In this document: positions 37,201 through 52,626 of the stretch, one piece after another
Position numbering within the stretch: position 1 is the stretch's first letter
Layout: the number at the start of each line of letters is the position of its first letter
Origin: Luscinia megarhynchos
Lineage: Eukaryota > Chordata > Aves > Passeriformes > Turdidae
NCBI GenBank assembly: GCA_034336665.1
Contig: CM067576.1
Span: forward strand, 14,685,385-14,749,384
Direction: 5' to 3'
Length of the DNA: 64,000 nucleotides
The notes under the pieces: model-generated
Seen by the model: only the letters and a program-made list of their open reading frames with translations
Database searches by the model: none
Told to the model about the DNA's origin: nothing
Program-made: the position numbers and the translations under genes

Positions 37201-40200
37201 GTGTATTATTCTCCAACAGAACTGCTGAAGACTCCTAAGAAACTTGGCAAAGCTACTGGAACCAACCAAAAATGTAAGGAAGTGTTACCTGGGGTTTGAA
37301 AGAATTAATGACATATGTTTTGGCATGACCATTGTTTTTGCTTTCCAGAAATACTTGAAGAGCTTCAGCAGCTGTAGGCAGCATCCTCAGGTGCTTGAGG
37401 CCAGCAGGACAGCTGGACATGAGGGGGGCATGGTTTGGGTGAGATTTGTGCCACACCTGGATGTTGTCAGGGTCTGCAGTGTGGGTACTCTGAGCAGTTC
37501 AGCATAAAGGGATGGGCCTTAACAAGAACAATCATCAGCTCTCTTGAAAGTAGGAAAAATAAAGGTGAGCTTATAGTTACCTTTTTGTTTCCTGATATCA
37601 AGTCCATTAATTTTATGACTTCACTTATAGCTTTTTTAGAAGCAACAGTTTTCAAATTGCAATAGTTTTTCAGGGTTGCAATGGAATCACTGATTTAGGT
37701 GAAACTGTGGGATGGTGATTTTGGGGACAGAAGCATTTGTGCAAGAAAGATCCTGAGCTGCTAAATCAGCAGGAAGCTGTCAAATTCAGGTGAATGTAAC
37801 TGAGGGCAAAGGAATTGGAAAGAGCACAAGGAGAGTGCTCTCTTCCATAAGAAATCTCACTGTGGCAGCAGATTAAGAGTTGTGATGTAAGTAGAACAAG
37901 AATGAGAAGCAGAAAAGCTTTTGAAGTTGGAATAGGTTTGTGACATTGTAGAAGTGCTAAAACTATCTGTCTACTCTTTCCCTTCTAATCCTAAGTGAAA
38001 AACTGAAATGAATTCTGAGAGTTTATGGATATGCATTGTTTTGTCAATACAAACATGGAGACATAAAAAAACCAAAACCTTAATAAAAGCATGGTAAATT
38101 TGCATGGGATTTTTTTGTTCTTTAATACAGCAAAGTATCCAGATATGCTAAATCCTCTCTAGCAGGTGCAGGGCTGTCTGACTTTCAAGCAGTTTATAGC
38201 CTGATTTACTAATTTTATTGACATCTTGTAAATATATCAGCTGTATGGATGCTTCTGTCTCATTTTAGGAATGAAATAAATCTTGATTTGAAGCATTTTT
38301 GGGGAAGGTTCGTGCCATTTTTGTGTGGCTTTGGGTTTTGTTCCTTTTTTTTCCTATGGGTAAATTAAGATTAGGCTTCTCACAGCAAAATAACTGAATC
38401 TATAGTTATCTACAGGCTTATAGCATATGCTTGAAAATTCTAAAGAGAGTGATGGTAGATTAAATCTCATCAGATATAGGTTTCAATATGCCAATATTAA
38501 AAAGCATGTCTCTGGTGGAAAGATCAATAATTCTAATATTTTTTCATACTGGCTGAATTAAAGCAATATTAATATTTTCTTATTTACTTTTCTCATTTTG
38601 ATAATCAATATGAATTTTATGTGAATCCAAATGAGAATGCCTAATTCCATCTAATATACTGTGGTCTGGGTATTTTCCCCACGAGAAAGACAACCTTTTT
38701 TAATGTATTTTTGTGAAATAATTTGACATTCTGGCATGAATTATTCAAATGTGTTTTCTGACTTGTAAGCAAGCTTTTCGTTCATGTCTGTTATTCAAGA
38801 TCTTTTAAAGGTCACCAGCTTTCTTTTAAATATTCAACAGGTATGTTTTTCATTGTAAATCTTGACTTAAAAAAAAGCCCCACAGTACTGTGTAAGTAGG
38901 GAGTCTAAATCTTTTCATCTACAGAATCCTTATAAATAAGGAGGGGAAAGTGCACTGGCTTTTAATTTTTATAAATGGAACAATAGGTTTCTCATGAGTG
39001 TAATAAATTGATTTATCTGTGAAGCTTTCCATGAGATTTAATTAAATTCTCAGCAAAGCCACTGAAATTTTGTTTAAAAGACAATACTTACTTTTTAAAA
39101 TATTATTTTGTCCCCTGGGATGTAATTAGGTTGTGTTTAGATGTATTCTTCATATTTTACTTTTCTTCTTTTCTTCACTCTTACTAGTGGGGTTCTGCCT
39201 TGGATGATGCCTTAGTTTAAAATAACAGGCTTTAGCCCCTCAACTGCAGAAGCCCACAAACAGCCTTTGTTTTTCATGAGGACCTCATCTTGTAGCTGTT
39301 AATTTCCAAATAACATTAACTTCCTGCCATGGCATCGCTGAAATCTGATCCTTCATGCATGTAAATGGAGCCTGAATCCCAAAGGTACTCTATTAAAAGT
39401 TCAGAGAGCTGCAACCTTCATTATTTTAGCCTTGAAAATAATTTTCTGTAGATCATTTTGCCTCTAATTTGCCTTCTTAGCTTGTTGTTCTGGGATGCCA
39501 CTTTAGTCCCTTAATGTACAAATTCTTTTTCTTGCTTGTCTAATTCAGTTCTCAGCTGCAGCCTGGATAGAGCAGATCAGCTTAATATTGACTTCAGCCT
39601 CTGTGTCATATCCAAGCCTCAGTTTCTCTCCTTAACTACCAAATTCTCCCACAAATTCTTTTTCCACATTGTCCTGCCTTTTGCTCTGAAGCATGAGAAA
39701 CTCTTCAGCAAACCTGGAAAAATCCTTGGTTATCGACTTCCAATCCTTTTTTGCAGCTCATCTCTACCATGGTCCTACAAACCCCAGATTTGGTGGTAAG
39801 GCAGATTATCCAAAACTATATTTTCCAAAATATTTTTTGTTCCCTATAAAAAGAAATGCTATCCACTAAAATTTGGGCAACTAACAAAGCTTTCTTGTTC
39901 CTTTTCTGACATTATTCATTTGCCTAATTATTTTATAAATATACTTTTTTCTTCTTCTGCATGTTTTAGTACTGAACTGCTTTGGGGGCGATAGGTGGAA
40001 GGAGGCCTAAATATTTGAGCCTCCAATAGTTGTTTCAAAGCTGTGTCATTGGAACTGACACACATTGTTATTGGGCCAGTCCAGCCATGTTATAATATGT
40101 AACACACATGATTTATGTAATGTATGGGAAAATAAGAAGGAAATGAGATGGAGTGGATTTTAAAAGAGACTCCTCATTCCCCTTTTCAGTATGTGTGGTT

Positions 40201-41889
40201 TTCTTTAGCTTTTTTTTTTGGTTTTTTTTGGTTATACAGAGACTAAAATTATTCCATACTTGCTTGGCAAAATATATATTTTTGGGGCTGGCAAACATAA
40301 AAATAGAACTATTGTTGAGTCATATGATCTCCCTCAATACTAGCTCTTTATTTACAGTCTGGTTTTGTAAATGTTATAAATGCATAAAGATTTATAAATG
40401 CTTTGAAGGTGTCCTGTTTTAGTGTAATCCCTGGGACAACAGTGTCTTGTCTTGGTCAGAGTATTACATGCTCTTGGGATATAAATAGCAAGTAAATAGT
40501 TGTGCCACTAGAGTATACTTGATAAAACTTCCAATGCCAATCAGAACATCCTCAGACACATCCCAGAGCAGTAATATTTATTTGCATTGTGATGAGCTTG
40601 AAAACATCTCAGCAAGCCTGGTGCATCAGGAAAGAGTTTCTTCCCTGAAATACAACAGGGAGAGTTAGTATGTACAGTGTATATACTAGCATAATGTTTT
40701 CTATACTATGCATACATGAATGTGTCTATATAGATAGGTTTCTGGGCAGTTTTCTTCTGAATGATAGCACTTATTATTCAGACATTATTTTGCCTACTGT
40801 TTTGTTCAGTGTGGTGGCAATCTGGCTTTACAACACAAAGGTTTGTTTCTCTACTGAATAGCTAAAATAGTCCCTGTTACAGGAACACTTAGTTAGCACT
40901 AGATTGCAGTCAATTTCTTATTGGGAATTATGTGTTTTTCATGAACCATCCTTTTGATTTTCTTCCTTTTTCCCCAGGAGGAAATTACAAATCCACTCAG
41001 TACAAGTGGCAGGAGCGAGGTTTTGGGTAATGACTGATCAGGGTCTTATTTCCTTTACTTTGTGTAGTGATACATGGTGAGCAAAGTTCATTCGCCTCCT
41101 TAAGGCAGATGTGGCACACTTTTCCAATTTGTGTGGTTTGCATTATTGAGATGAGGATATATAAATTCTTAACTCCTCCCTTGCTGGAAGGAGAAGTCAA
41201 ACTTGCACAAGTGAGGGATCAGATCGTTTGCTCCTCATTATTACATCTGATTCATCAGTACTGCAGGTTTTCTGAGGCACAGGTAACCTGATGGCTGAAC
41301 TAGAGTAAAGTGCTTAGAGTCACACTAATTCCACAGATCATGACCAAAAAAATTCTGTATATGTTAACCAAAATGCACTTGGCATGAGGGCATTAAAGGG
41401 CTGGTTTGGGCTGAGTTTCATAGTGATATATATATATAAAACCTGTATGGGAACGGGGAAAAATGGAAACTTTAAATGAAAAACATTAGTCACTCTTATT
41501 AATTGGAAAAAAATAGAAGAAAGCTCTTAAATCATTAACTACTGGGAAAAAAATATTAGAGCTCAGTCTGGTACCAGTTGAAACACCTTCCCATGTGAAA
41601 GGTGATTGGCACTAACTCAGATAGTGGAGACTCTCTAACCAGATAAGGGAAAGTTATTTCTCTTTAGAGTACTTCCAATTCAGTGATTTTTTTTTAAATA
41701 AGATAACCTTCGAAAGAGTTAGTCCCCATTCTTGAAAGTTGTGTGTGAGCCATTTGGCTACAAAATGAGACAATGCAGAGGATTATAAGGGTTATATTCA
41801 CTTATATTTACGTAGTTGATGAATCTAACTGGTCAAGCAATCTAGTTCTGAAAGCAGGCTTTTAACAAACTCATCACAGAAAAACTGGA
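22253..41889. other. Gene desert downstream of GABRG2
   Basis: Nearly 20 kb of AT-rich DNA without a supportable gene. Open frames are at most about 125 codons and show no domain. A short coding-like stretch at 30836-30970 is listed under findings. In vertebrates the GABRB2-GABRA6-GABRA1-GABRG2 cluster is usually followed by a long gene-poor interval past GABRG2, which fits. Conserved noncoding elements may exist but cannot be judged without alignment. Confidence 0.5.
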
Positions 41890-43625
41890 GTTGAGTGCAG
41901 CAGTTTTATTGAAAAAGTCCACAGTTGTGTGCAATTCCTTTATTAAAATGTTTCCAAATACATTGGAATAGGAGCAACTGATGATCAAGAGATATTCCTT
42001 TTTCAAACATTTTTATTTCCAAAATTATACAAACATTGGAAAACTTTCCTTTTCCTCCATTTCAATTAATAATAATTCTGTAGTGATAAGCTGGAGGTCT
42101 CCCTTTTCAAGCTGAAAGCCCACTTTTCTGTAGGTGGCATTTTGCATCTTTGACAATTAAAAAAAAACAACAAACCATCAGTCATATTTACATGTGCTTA
42201 AGGTTGCATAATTGAGCATCATACAGGTTCTGAAAACCAGTGGTTTTCAAGACTCACCCAGGTGAATTGAAGGTTTTAAATACATACATACTGCATACAT
42301 GTGATTTAGTAGCCAAGACAACCTCTGCTCCCTTTTATTTTCAGGGCTATCTATTAACTCTGTGCTAACCATGGCAAAGGTTTGTTCTAGTAAAGGTACT
42401 CACAGAGTGAAAGCAGCACTGACAACAGCTATTGCTGATCGAGGACATGAATGGGCAGAGAATTGTGTGTGTATATACAATAGAAGGACTAATGTTTCAA
42501 AATTAACTAGAAGCTCTTATGTAAAAATAATGTCTAGAATAAAAGCTATTTCCTGTACTGGATTAAAGAATAAAAGTCCCCACAAACACTTGTGTAAGGA
42601 AAAAAAGGTGGAGCTCAACGTGGGAAAAGAACAATAGTAGAAGCACATGGATTGAATTCAGAAGCTGGTCTTGCAATGTATAATTACTGGAGATTCAATT
42701 GAAATATAGGAACATTATCGATGGGAAATGAAGGTTACAACTGCAGAGGACATATACATTACACTTTATGAGCTATTATATTGGCCATACAGATTTGTCT
42801 ATGTTACTTAGTTGAATCCTTAAGGCTTCTCTAATATCTTGCATGACAGTGGTGTCTGCTTGGATCTTCCATGCATGAGGGAGAGGGGCAATTTTTCAAG
42901 AAAAAAGAAAATTAGGTTTGTCCACATTTCAATTACAATAGCACACCCAGAAACACAAAATAAAAGACAAAACTTTATGGTACCTTTTTTCATTATTTTG
43001 GCCCCTAAAAGATGCATGCACTAGGCTTTATGTACTATAACATATTATAATATTTACAGCATTGTACATGTTACAGCTCTTAAAGGGATGGCAAAGGGAT
43101 AGGGTCTGTTTTCATCTTGGTGAGAGTAGAAGTTAATTTCCTTGCTTAATAATACCTATTCAAAGTGAGAGATGACTCTTCCAGAAAGAAAAGCCCACAG
43201 AGAATAAAGCTATGGCATAATTATAGCCAAAGTTAACAAACTGTACAGCACTTTACCTGGGAATTCTCCTCTCTCTCACTCCTGCTTGGAATCACAGGAC
43301 TGATTCCAAATATCAACTATTAAGGGACGTTGCTATGCTCCCCTTGTCCCGTCTGCCCAGTTTCTCTCTATTCCAGCAGATATGGGTGGATATTACCTAT
43401 TGACATGTTTTATTTATAAATTATTTTGGCATGTGGAATGGACATGTAATTCACAACAACCTGATGTCATTTTTGGACAAACGATATGACTGATATTTAC
43501 GGGGTTATGGCACTAAAGAATTCAGGTCACTAAAAAGCGCATCATAAATACTTCAAGTGGATTTAGGAAACCATCTCTCTAAGAAATTCAGTGAGTAAGG
43601 CTGGTATCACTGATTTCCCACTGTT
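41890..43625 (-). other. GABRG2: GABRG2 3' untranslated region
   Basis: About 1.7 kb between the TAA stop (43626-43628) and a strong polyadenylation site. AT-rich with no long frame on the gene strand. The extent is inferred from the poly(A) signal at 41905-41910 with a suitable U/GU-rich stretch after it. An earlier AATAAA (41939-41944, minus) and other AT-rich hexamers could give slightly shorter ends. Confidence 0.6.
41905..41910 (-). terminator. GABRG2: GABRG2 polyadenylation signal (candidate)
   Basis: On the minus strand AATAAA is followed within 15-20 bases by CA-containing sequence (ctgctgcactcaactcc) and then by the U/GU-rich stretch tttttctgtgatgagtttgtt (about 41865-41885). That is the canonical arrangement of signal, cleavage site and downstream element. 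A second AATAAA lies at 41939-41944. Confidence 0.6.
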
Positions 43626-43901
<276 letters not shown>

Positions 43902-45359
43902 CTAAGGTGGAGTGGCAAAAAAGAAAAAGGTGGTAGAGGGAGAAACTTTGTTATTATCACCAGCTGGAGCATGATGGTCAACATGTGAATGATGGCTCTG
44001 CAGGGGGCTACATGGGAAAATGCTGAGGTGTTCTAATGGCAATATTACCTTGAACTCTTTAAAATCAGTTGCATCATACCCTTTAGAGGAAAGCAACACA
44101 AATCAATCTAAAGTTAACAGCTATGTGCAATTAACTTCAAAGATAAACTGAGTAAACATGAGAGGTTAAATGAGATTGTAATTGTAACCCAGGAATGTAA
44201 TTGATGGTATTTTGAACTTTTGTTTTATAGTTTACATGGCTGCTTGATATCTGAAGGCAATTTGTGTATTGCACATGAAAGGAACTGCATCAGTTGTAAA
44301 TGCAGGATATTAAAAGCAGTGGTTCATGTTGAGAAAAATGCAAATATGTATACACAGGAAAAAGGCAGAAACTAGGTCTCTTGAATAAGATTAGGAGAAT
44401 CTCTATAAGGCTCTCCAATTATTTGAATATATGCAGCTCACCACCTACTGATGTTCACCAGCTAGAAGGTTCAACATGTTCCAAATTTTATATAGTAGCT
44501 GTACATGAACATATATACATATATTTAGAATTAATTGAACAAGTTGAGCATTTAAAAGACATTTAAGCACTGGGTGAATGCTGGGATGATAGGCACTGAA
44601 ATTTCATGCTGATAGTTATTAGGGAAACATAACAATTCCATTCCATAAGTATGAAAATTTAATGTCATTTATTTCATGTGGTTTCTTCCCCCCCCAGCCC
44701 CCTGCCTTTTAATTTTTTTTAATAAAATCTCTGCATTTCTGAATGGGGATAAGGTTTTGATGAGGAACACAGCTAGATACATTTCCTAATTTTCTAAGTG
44801 TGTTGATCCAGTGACAACATTAAAAATCTATATACATCTTAAACCCTTTCAAAACTCTGATTTTTAAATCTTTTTTTCATAATGAACAGCATTTGATTAA
44901 TTGATGGTGACACTGAGGTTTTTTTCAGATCAACATCAGAATAGATTTGGGTTTACAATTAGGAGTGAAATCACAAAGGTTAAAAATCCAGGGTCAGAGC
45001 TGAGTTCTAAAAGGGTGTGTTGGAGGTTTTAGGATGGCTGGTGCTATTGGATCCCATGGTAAATTGAGAGAGAAGAATAAAAGTGTTTTAACATTAAACT
45101 CTCTTAATTCATGTGATCCAATAATGTTGGTCACTTTTGAACTTAGGTAAGTTCAGAACCACAGTGCGTTGATATTTGGGCTGCTGAATCAACTCTACAA
45201 ATTGTTTAGAAATTTGTAACCATTCTACTTAATTAGCAAGTAGCTTGAGTAGTTGTCTCATTAATTAAAAGACCAAACAAAACACCAGTCTCATCTAAGC
45301 TCAAACAGTTAAATTCAGCAGTCGCATGCAGTGAATTTCCATTCCAAAAAACATTATAC
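43902..45359 (-). other. GABRG2: GABRG2 intron 9
   Basis: 1458 bp. The donor after exon 9 reads |gtataatg on the gene strand, a weak match to gtaagt; the acceptor is ccaccttag. No other feature is recognised. Open frames here (43902-44099 minus, 44381-44566 plus) are chance. Confidence 0.8.
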
Positions 45360-45383
45360 CTTGAAGGAAAACATCCGAAGAAG
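45360..45383 (-). CDS. GABRG2: GABRG2 alternative exon 9 (gamma-2-long micro-exon)
   Basis: A 24-nt exon encoding LLRMFSFK, too short for ordinary gene finding. On the gene strand it reads ...aaaatgaaag|cttcttcggatg ... ttcaag|gtataat. Including it gives the gamma-2-long isoform and skipping it gives gamma-2-short; both stay in frame because flanking exons meet at phase 0. The serine in MFSFK is the known protein kinase C / CaMKII phosphorylation site of the long form. The acceptor is weak: purine-rich bases lie directly before the AG. The donor is also weak. Both are expected for a regulated exon. Upstream pyrimidine runs probably bind PTB-family repressors. Confidence 0.95.
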
Positions 45384-45460
45384 CTTTCATTTTGTAGACA
45401 GAAAAGAGAATCAGAGGGTTTTGTTTTAAATTAAAGAAAGAAAGAGACAAAAATAATGCA
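45384..45460 (-). promoter_or_regulatory. GABRG2: Polypyrimidine elements upstream of exon 9
   Basis: On the gene strand the 77 bases before exon 9 contain tctctttctttcttt (45433-45447) and ttctct within gattctcttttctgtc (core 45405-45410). TTCTCT and CTTTCT-type motifs are known PTB/nPTB targets. In mammals, PTB-family proteins repress gamma-2 exon 9 and NOVA promotes it. The arrangement here fits that model; binding itself is inferred. Confidence 0.55.
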
Positions 45461-48965
<3,505 letters not shown>

Positions 48966-49604
48966 TCACATCTGGGTATTGTGTGCATGATGATTAAACT
49001 GATTCACCAGATACACTGATGACAAATATGTGCATACATCTTCTTCAACTCAGCTGGAGCTCAAGAACTTGGTGAATTTTCCACACTAGGAAAATTAACA
49101 GTCGTGCAGATTCACTCAGGCAACTTTGCTGTATGATTTCTAGGGTAACCTGCCTTGCACAGCATGACTTCTATGCAAGTCATTCCTCATAACCAGACCT
49201 GCCTGGTGTCATCTGCTTGCATCAGCCCAGGGTGTGGTGAGGGTCCAGCTTTCCTCCAGTCTCTGTGTCCCCATTAGGGTGCTCCCAGCTCCACACTCAA
49301 ATGTTGCATGCTTTTAAATGTACTTCCTAAATTTTTCATGTTCTTAACTGTTCTTCAGGGCTATGCTGCGTCAATAGCTCATTTTTTTTCCCTGCAGAAT
49401 TTCTGTTGTGTTTCCTCCCCTAAAATGATTTGAATATACATTTCCTAGGTGACTTCAAAAGCTGGGCTGGAAGTTACTCAGGAGTACATAACACATCATT
49501 CTTATTCAGTACTTTGTCATTGTCTTTTCAGGTTCTTTTCCCCTCTCAAATTATTAAGTAAATTCCATCTGAGTTCTGGTTTTGATGTGGTTTCTTTTTT
49601 GACG

Positions 49605-49775
49605 TTATGGGGGTTTTTGTGGGTTTTTTTGTTTTGGTTTGGTTTTAGCTTTTTGTCTGTTTGTTTGTTTTGTGGTTGGTTGATTGATTGGTTGGTTTGT
49701 TGGTAGTTTTTGTGGGGGTTTTTTTTGTTTTTCTTGGATATTTTTTGTTGCTATTGGTTTTTGGTTGTGGGGTCT
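49605..49775 (+). repeat. G/T-rich low-complexity stretch
   Basis: About 170 bp almost without A or C on the plus strand (gttttggtttggtttt, tgtttgtttg, ttgattgattggttgg). On the GABRG2 strand it is an A/C-rich intronic run. The open frame at 49449-49706 that crosses it is compositional. Confidence 0.8.
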
Positions 49776-50408
49776 TTTTATCTAAACTTAGTTCTTATCT
49801 TTACTTCAGGTTACAGCACTCCTGGGAAAAATCTAAATAGAGACGACTGAGACCAAGGCATAGTGCAAGCCCTCACTCACACATCTCCTTGTTCAAGAGC
49901 TGTGTGTGCAAACCCAGCCCAAGGGTGCTGTGGATAGCATATAAATATACATCTGTGTGTGTAGAGAGAGAGTATCCTCAGTCCTTCCATTTTATGGACC
50001 ATTTACAAATACTTTTCTTTTTTTTTTCTGTTCGGTTGTAGTGGTGATCCCCTGCTGTCTATGGAGACTTGTCTGGATTTTTCTCTTAACACAAGGAATG
50101 CTTTTTATGCAGTAAACTATTACAGTGATATTTTTACAATATTGTATGCATTCCTTTAATTTTTTTTTATTGCTGTTTATAATGTAATGCATATAAGACC
50201 TTTTAAAGCATAAACCAACTTGTAAAGGCCTTAGTCCAGTCACTGGCAGTGAAACAGAACTTTGAATTCTCTGTCATCTTGAAGATACTTCAAAGGGCAA
50301 TTCATTCCCATAGAGCATTTGCAGTGTCCACAGGACATTTACTACACAAACTGGAGACACTCTAGTTGCAAGTGTTTCATCTAATCAAAACACAACTCCC
50401 TCTGCTAT

Positions 50409-50466
50409 TCTTTTTCCTTTTACTTTTTCTTCTTTTTTTTTTTTTTTTTTTTTCCTTCTTTTTTTT
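50409..50466 (+). repeat. T-rich run
   Basis: Includes more than 20 consecutive T, with ttcc and ttct interruptions. It could be an old poly(A) tail in reverse orientation, but no attached retroelement is visible. Confidence 0.85.
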
Positions 50467-50780
50467 AATACATGACTTTATAAGCAATTATGTTTACAAA
50501 GAATATCTCCCTGTTAATAGGTTCCAAAAGTTAAAAATTGACATAGTTGTAGGATTTTTCAACCCTCACAGATATTATTGCATATTCCTTTATGCAAAGA
50601 CTTTCTTCCTTAACTGATACTGCATTCGAAAAAAAATACAAACTACTCCAGAATTGTATTTGTAGGAAACTCTATCAGTTTCTGATATTTAAAAGATTGC
50701 AGCATTGTTCTGGCAGACCTTATTTCTCATGCATTGTAGAATTGGAAATATTGTATTGAAAGCTCAAGAAAATAAGATTT

Positions 50781-50880
50781 ATACATATATATGTATATAT
50801 ATATATATATATAACATGCACACAAACATACACACACACACACATATACATATGTATATATACACACACATATATATTTT
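50781..50880 (+). repeat. Compound (TA)n/(CA)n microsatellite
   Basis: Alternating purine-pyrimidine sequence: TA repeats, then CA repeats, then TA/CA again, for about 100 bp. It is a likely length-variable locus. The open frames on both strands here are repeat artefacts. Confidence 0.92.
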
Positions 50881-52590
50881 ATATGAGTTTCTACTAATTG
50901 AGAAGTTAAATCAGGGGAAGTATAAACTTCAGTGTCAACTATAACTTGCCAGGCAGTCTGGAATTGGCCAATATGAAGAGTCATTCAAGGATGCATAACT
51001 TCTTTTAAATGATATCTTACTTTCTGATCTGAAAGCCTGCTGATGCTGCAGACACTGTTGTATTATGGAACATTTCAGATCCTTATGAAAAAAAGGAATA
51101 ATATTAATATTTTACCTTGCTTTCTTGGGGTTTTGGGAAGTGAGATGTACAGATGACTTTTTTTCGAGGTAAAAGTAGGAAAAACAAATGGAATTTAGGA
51201 ATTGCCAAGACAAAGCAACTGCATTGTGCATCACCTGCTTCTCTTGGCTTCTGCCACTTTCTCCCCTTGTTGTTACAGTTAGTGTTATTTGCATATTTCT
51301 AATAATAGTAATATTTTGTTTTAATTATTAAGTTGTTCCTATCTCAGCCCATTGGGTTTACCTTTTCTTTCTGATTCTCTTCCCCACTGGGGAGGGGTGG
51401 TGGGTAGGGAGTGAATGAAAAGCCACCTGTACTCAATTGCCAGCCAGGGAAAACTCACAATAATGAGATTAGGAAAACAGGACTAAGTGGTGGAATGCTC
51501 CAGAGAAATATCTTGCTGGGATTGCCAAGTTTACTTAAGTGATGTTGAAATGATATAACAACAGGTCTTCTGAGATTTTGAATAACAAAAGTACTCGGAA
51601 CATACAAAATATTGTGAGACCTAAGATGTCAAGTTTAGGCCTCAGTCTCAGTTGCCAACACACATACATCAAAAATGTCAAACTGCATTAAGTCCCCTGT
51701 GGCACATGGACTTGACAGTACTTTGCTTTGATCACACCTTTCATGATGGAATCTCACCTCAGCCCTGTTTTTATCCAGATTAGGTTTATTTTCTGACATT
51801 TATGCACTTCTCAGCTCTTCAGCTGAGACCAGCTTAAATACTCTGTTATTCTTAGATTTATATCTGTGCCTCAGGTGATTTTTCACTCCTGGTTTGTTGC
51901 CTGCATGTGAAGCTGTAATGTGAAGCATTAGTTTAGTAAAAAATGGCTAGACTTGATCCTCAGCAATGTCATTTATTAGTCCCCATTTGGCAAATGGATA
52001 ATCTTTTCATTATTCATCCTCTTTCCCTGAGCTCTGGCTCTTGTTTGTCCAGTATGTCTGCTGCAGCAAGAAAGCTTCTCAGACTGCCTGGTTGCTGCTT
52101 GGAGCACTAATACACTTTTGGAGTTATCTAGAAATGAATAGTAATGCAACCTGGCAATATCTTTGTAAGACAACATGCTTAAGTACTCAGCATTTGGCAT
52201 CCTAATTAGAAGATTTTGGATTACTTAGCCTTTCACCAGAGACCTCATATTCCTATTGTCCATTCTGAGGTATATTTCTAGTACATGTGTCTAGAAAATA
52301 ACATCTCGATAATTTTCAATTTTTAAAGAAATATAATTTTTCCCTGGAAAAATAATCTTATTACACCAAGGAGCATAATAATTGATCTTTCATATTTTTA
52401 GACCCTTTCCTCTCTTTCTCTGAATATACACATTTCTCCTATTCCTCAGTAGTCAGCTGTGTTTCTATCTGCATATAGACAGACATAGTCTTTTTCATCT
52501 GAAGATACAATATCAGGTTTCTTCAATGACATGTATTTAAACCAGAACACAATCCCTCAGGAAAATGGTATCCAGGTCATTTTTATCCTC

Positions 52591-52626
52591 ATGTATAAAT
52601 GCTCATATATGTATAAATGCTCATAA
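52591..52626 (+). repeat. 2 x 18 bp tandem duplication
   Basis: Units atgtataaatgctcatat and atgtataaatgctcataa lie head to tail and differ only at the last base. Confidence 0.85.

Noticed and set aside
42362..42637. 91-codon plus-strand frame
   Set aside because: Lies antisense within the GABRG2 3' UTR, with no domain or promoter evidence.
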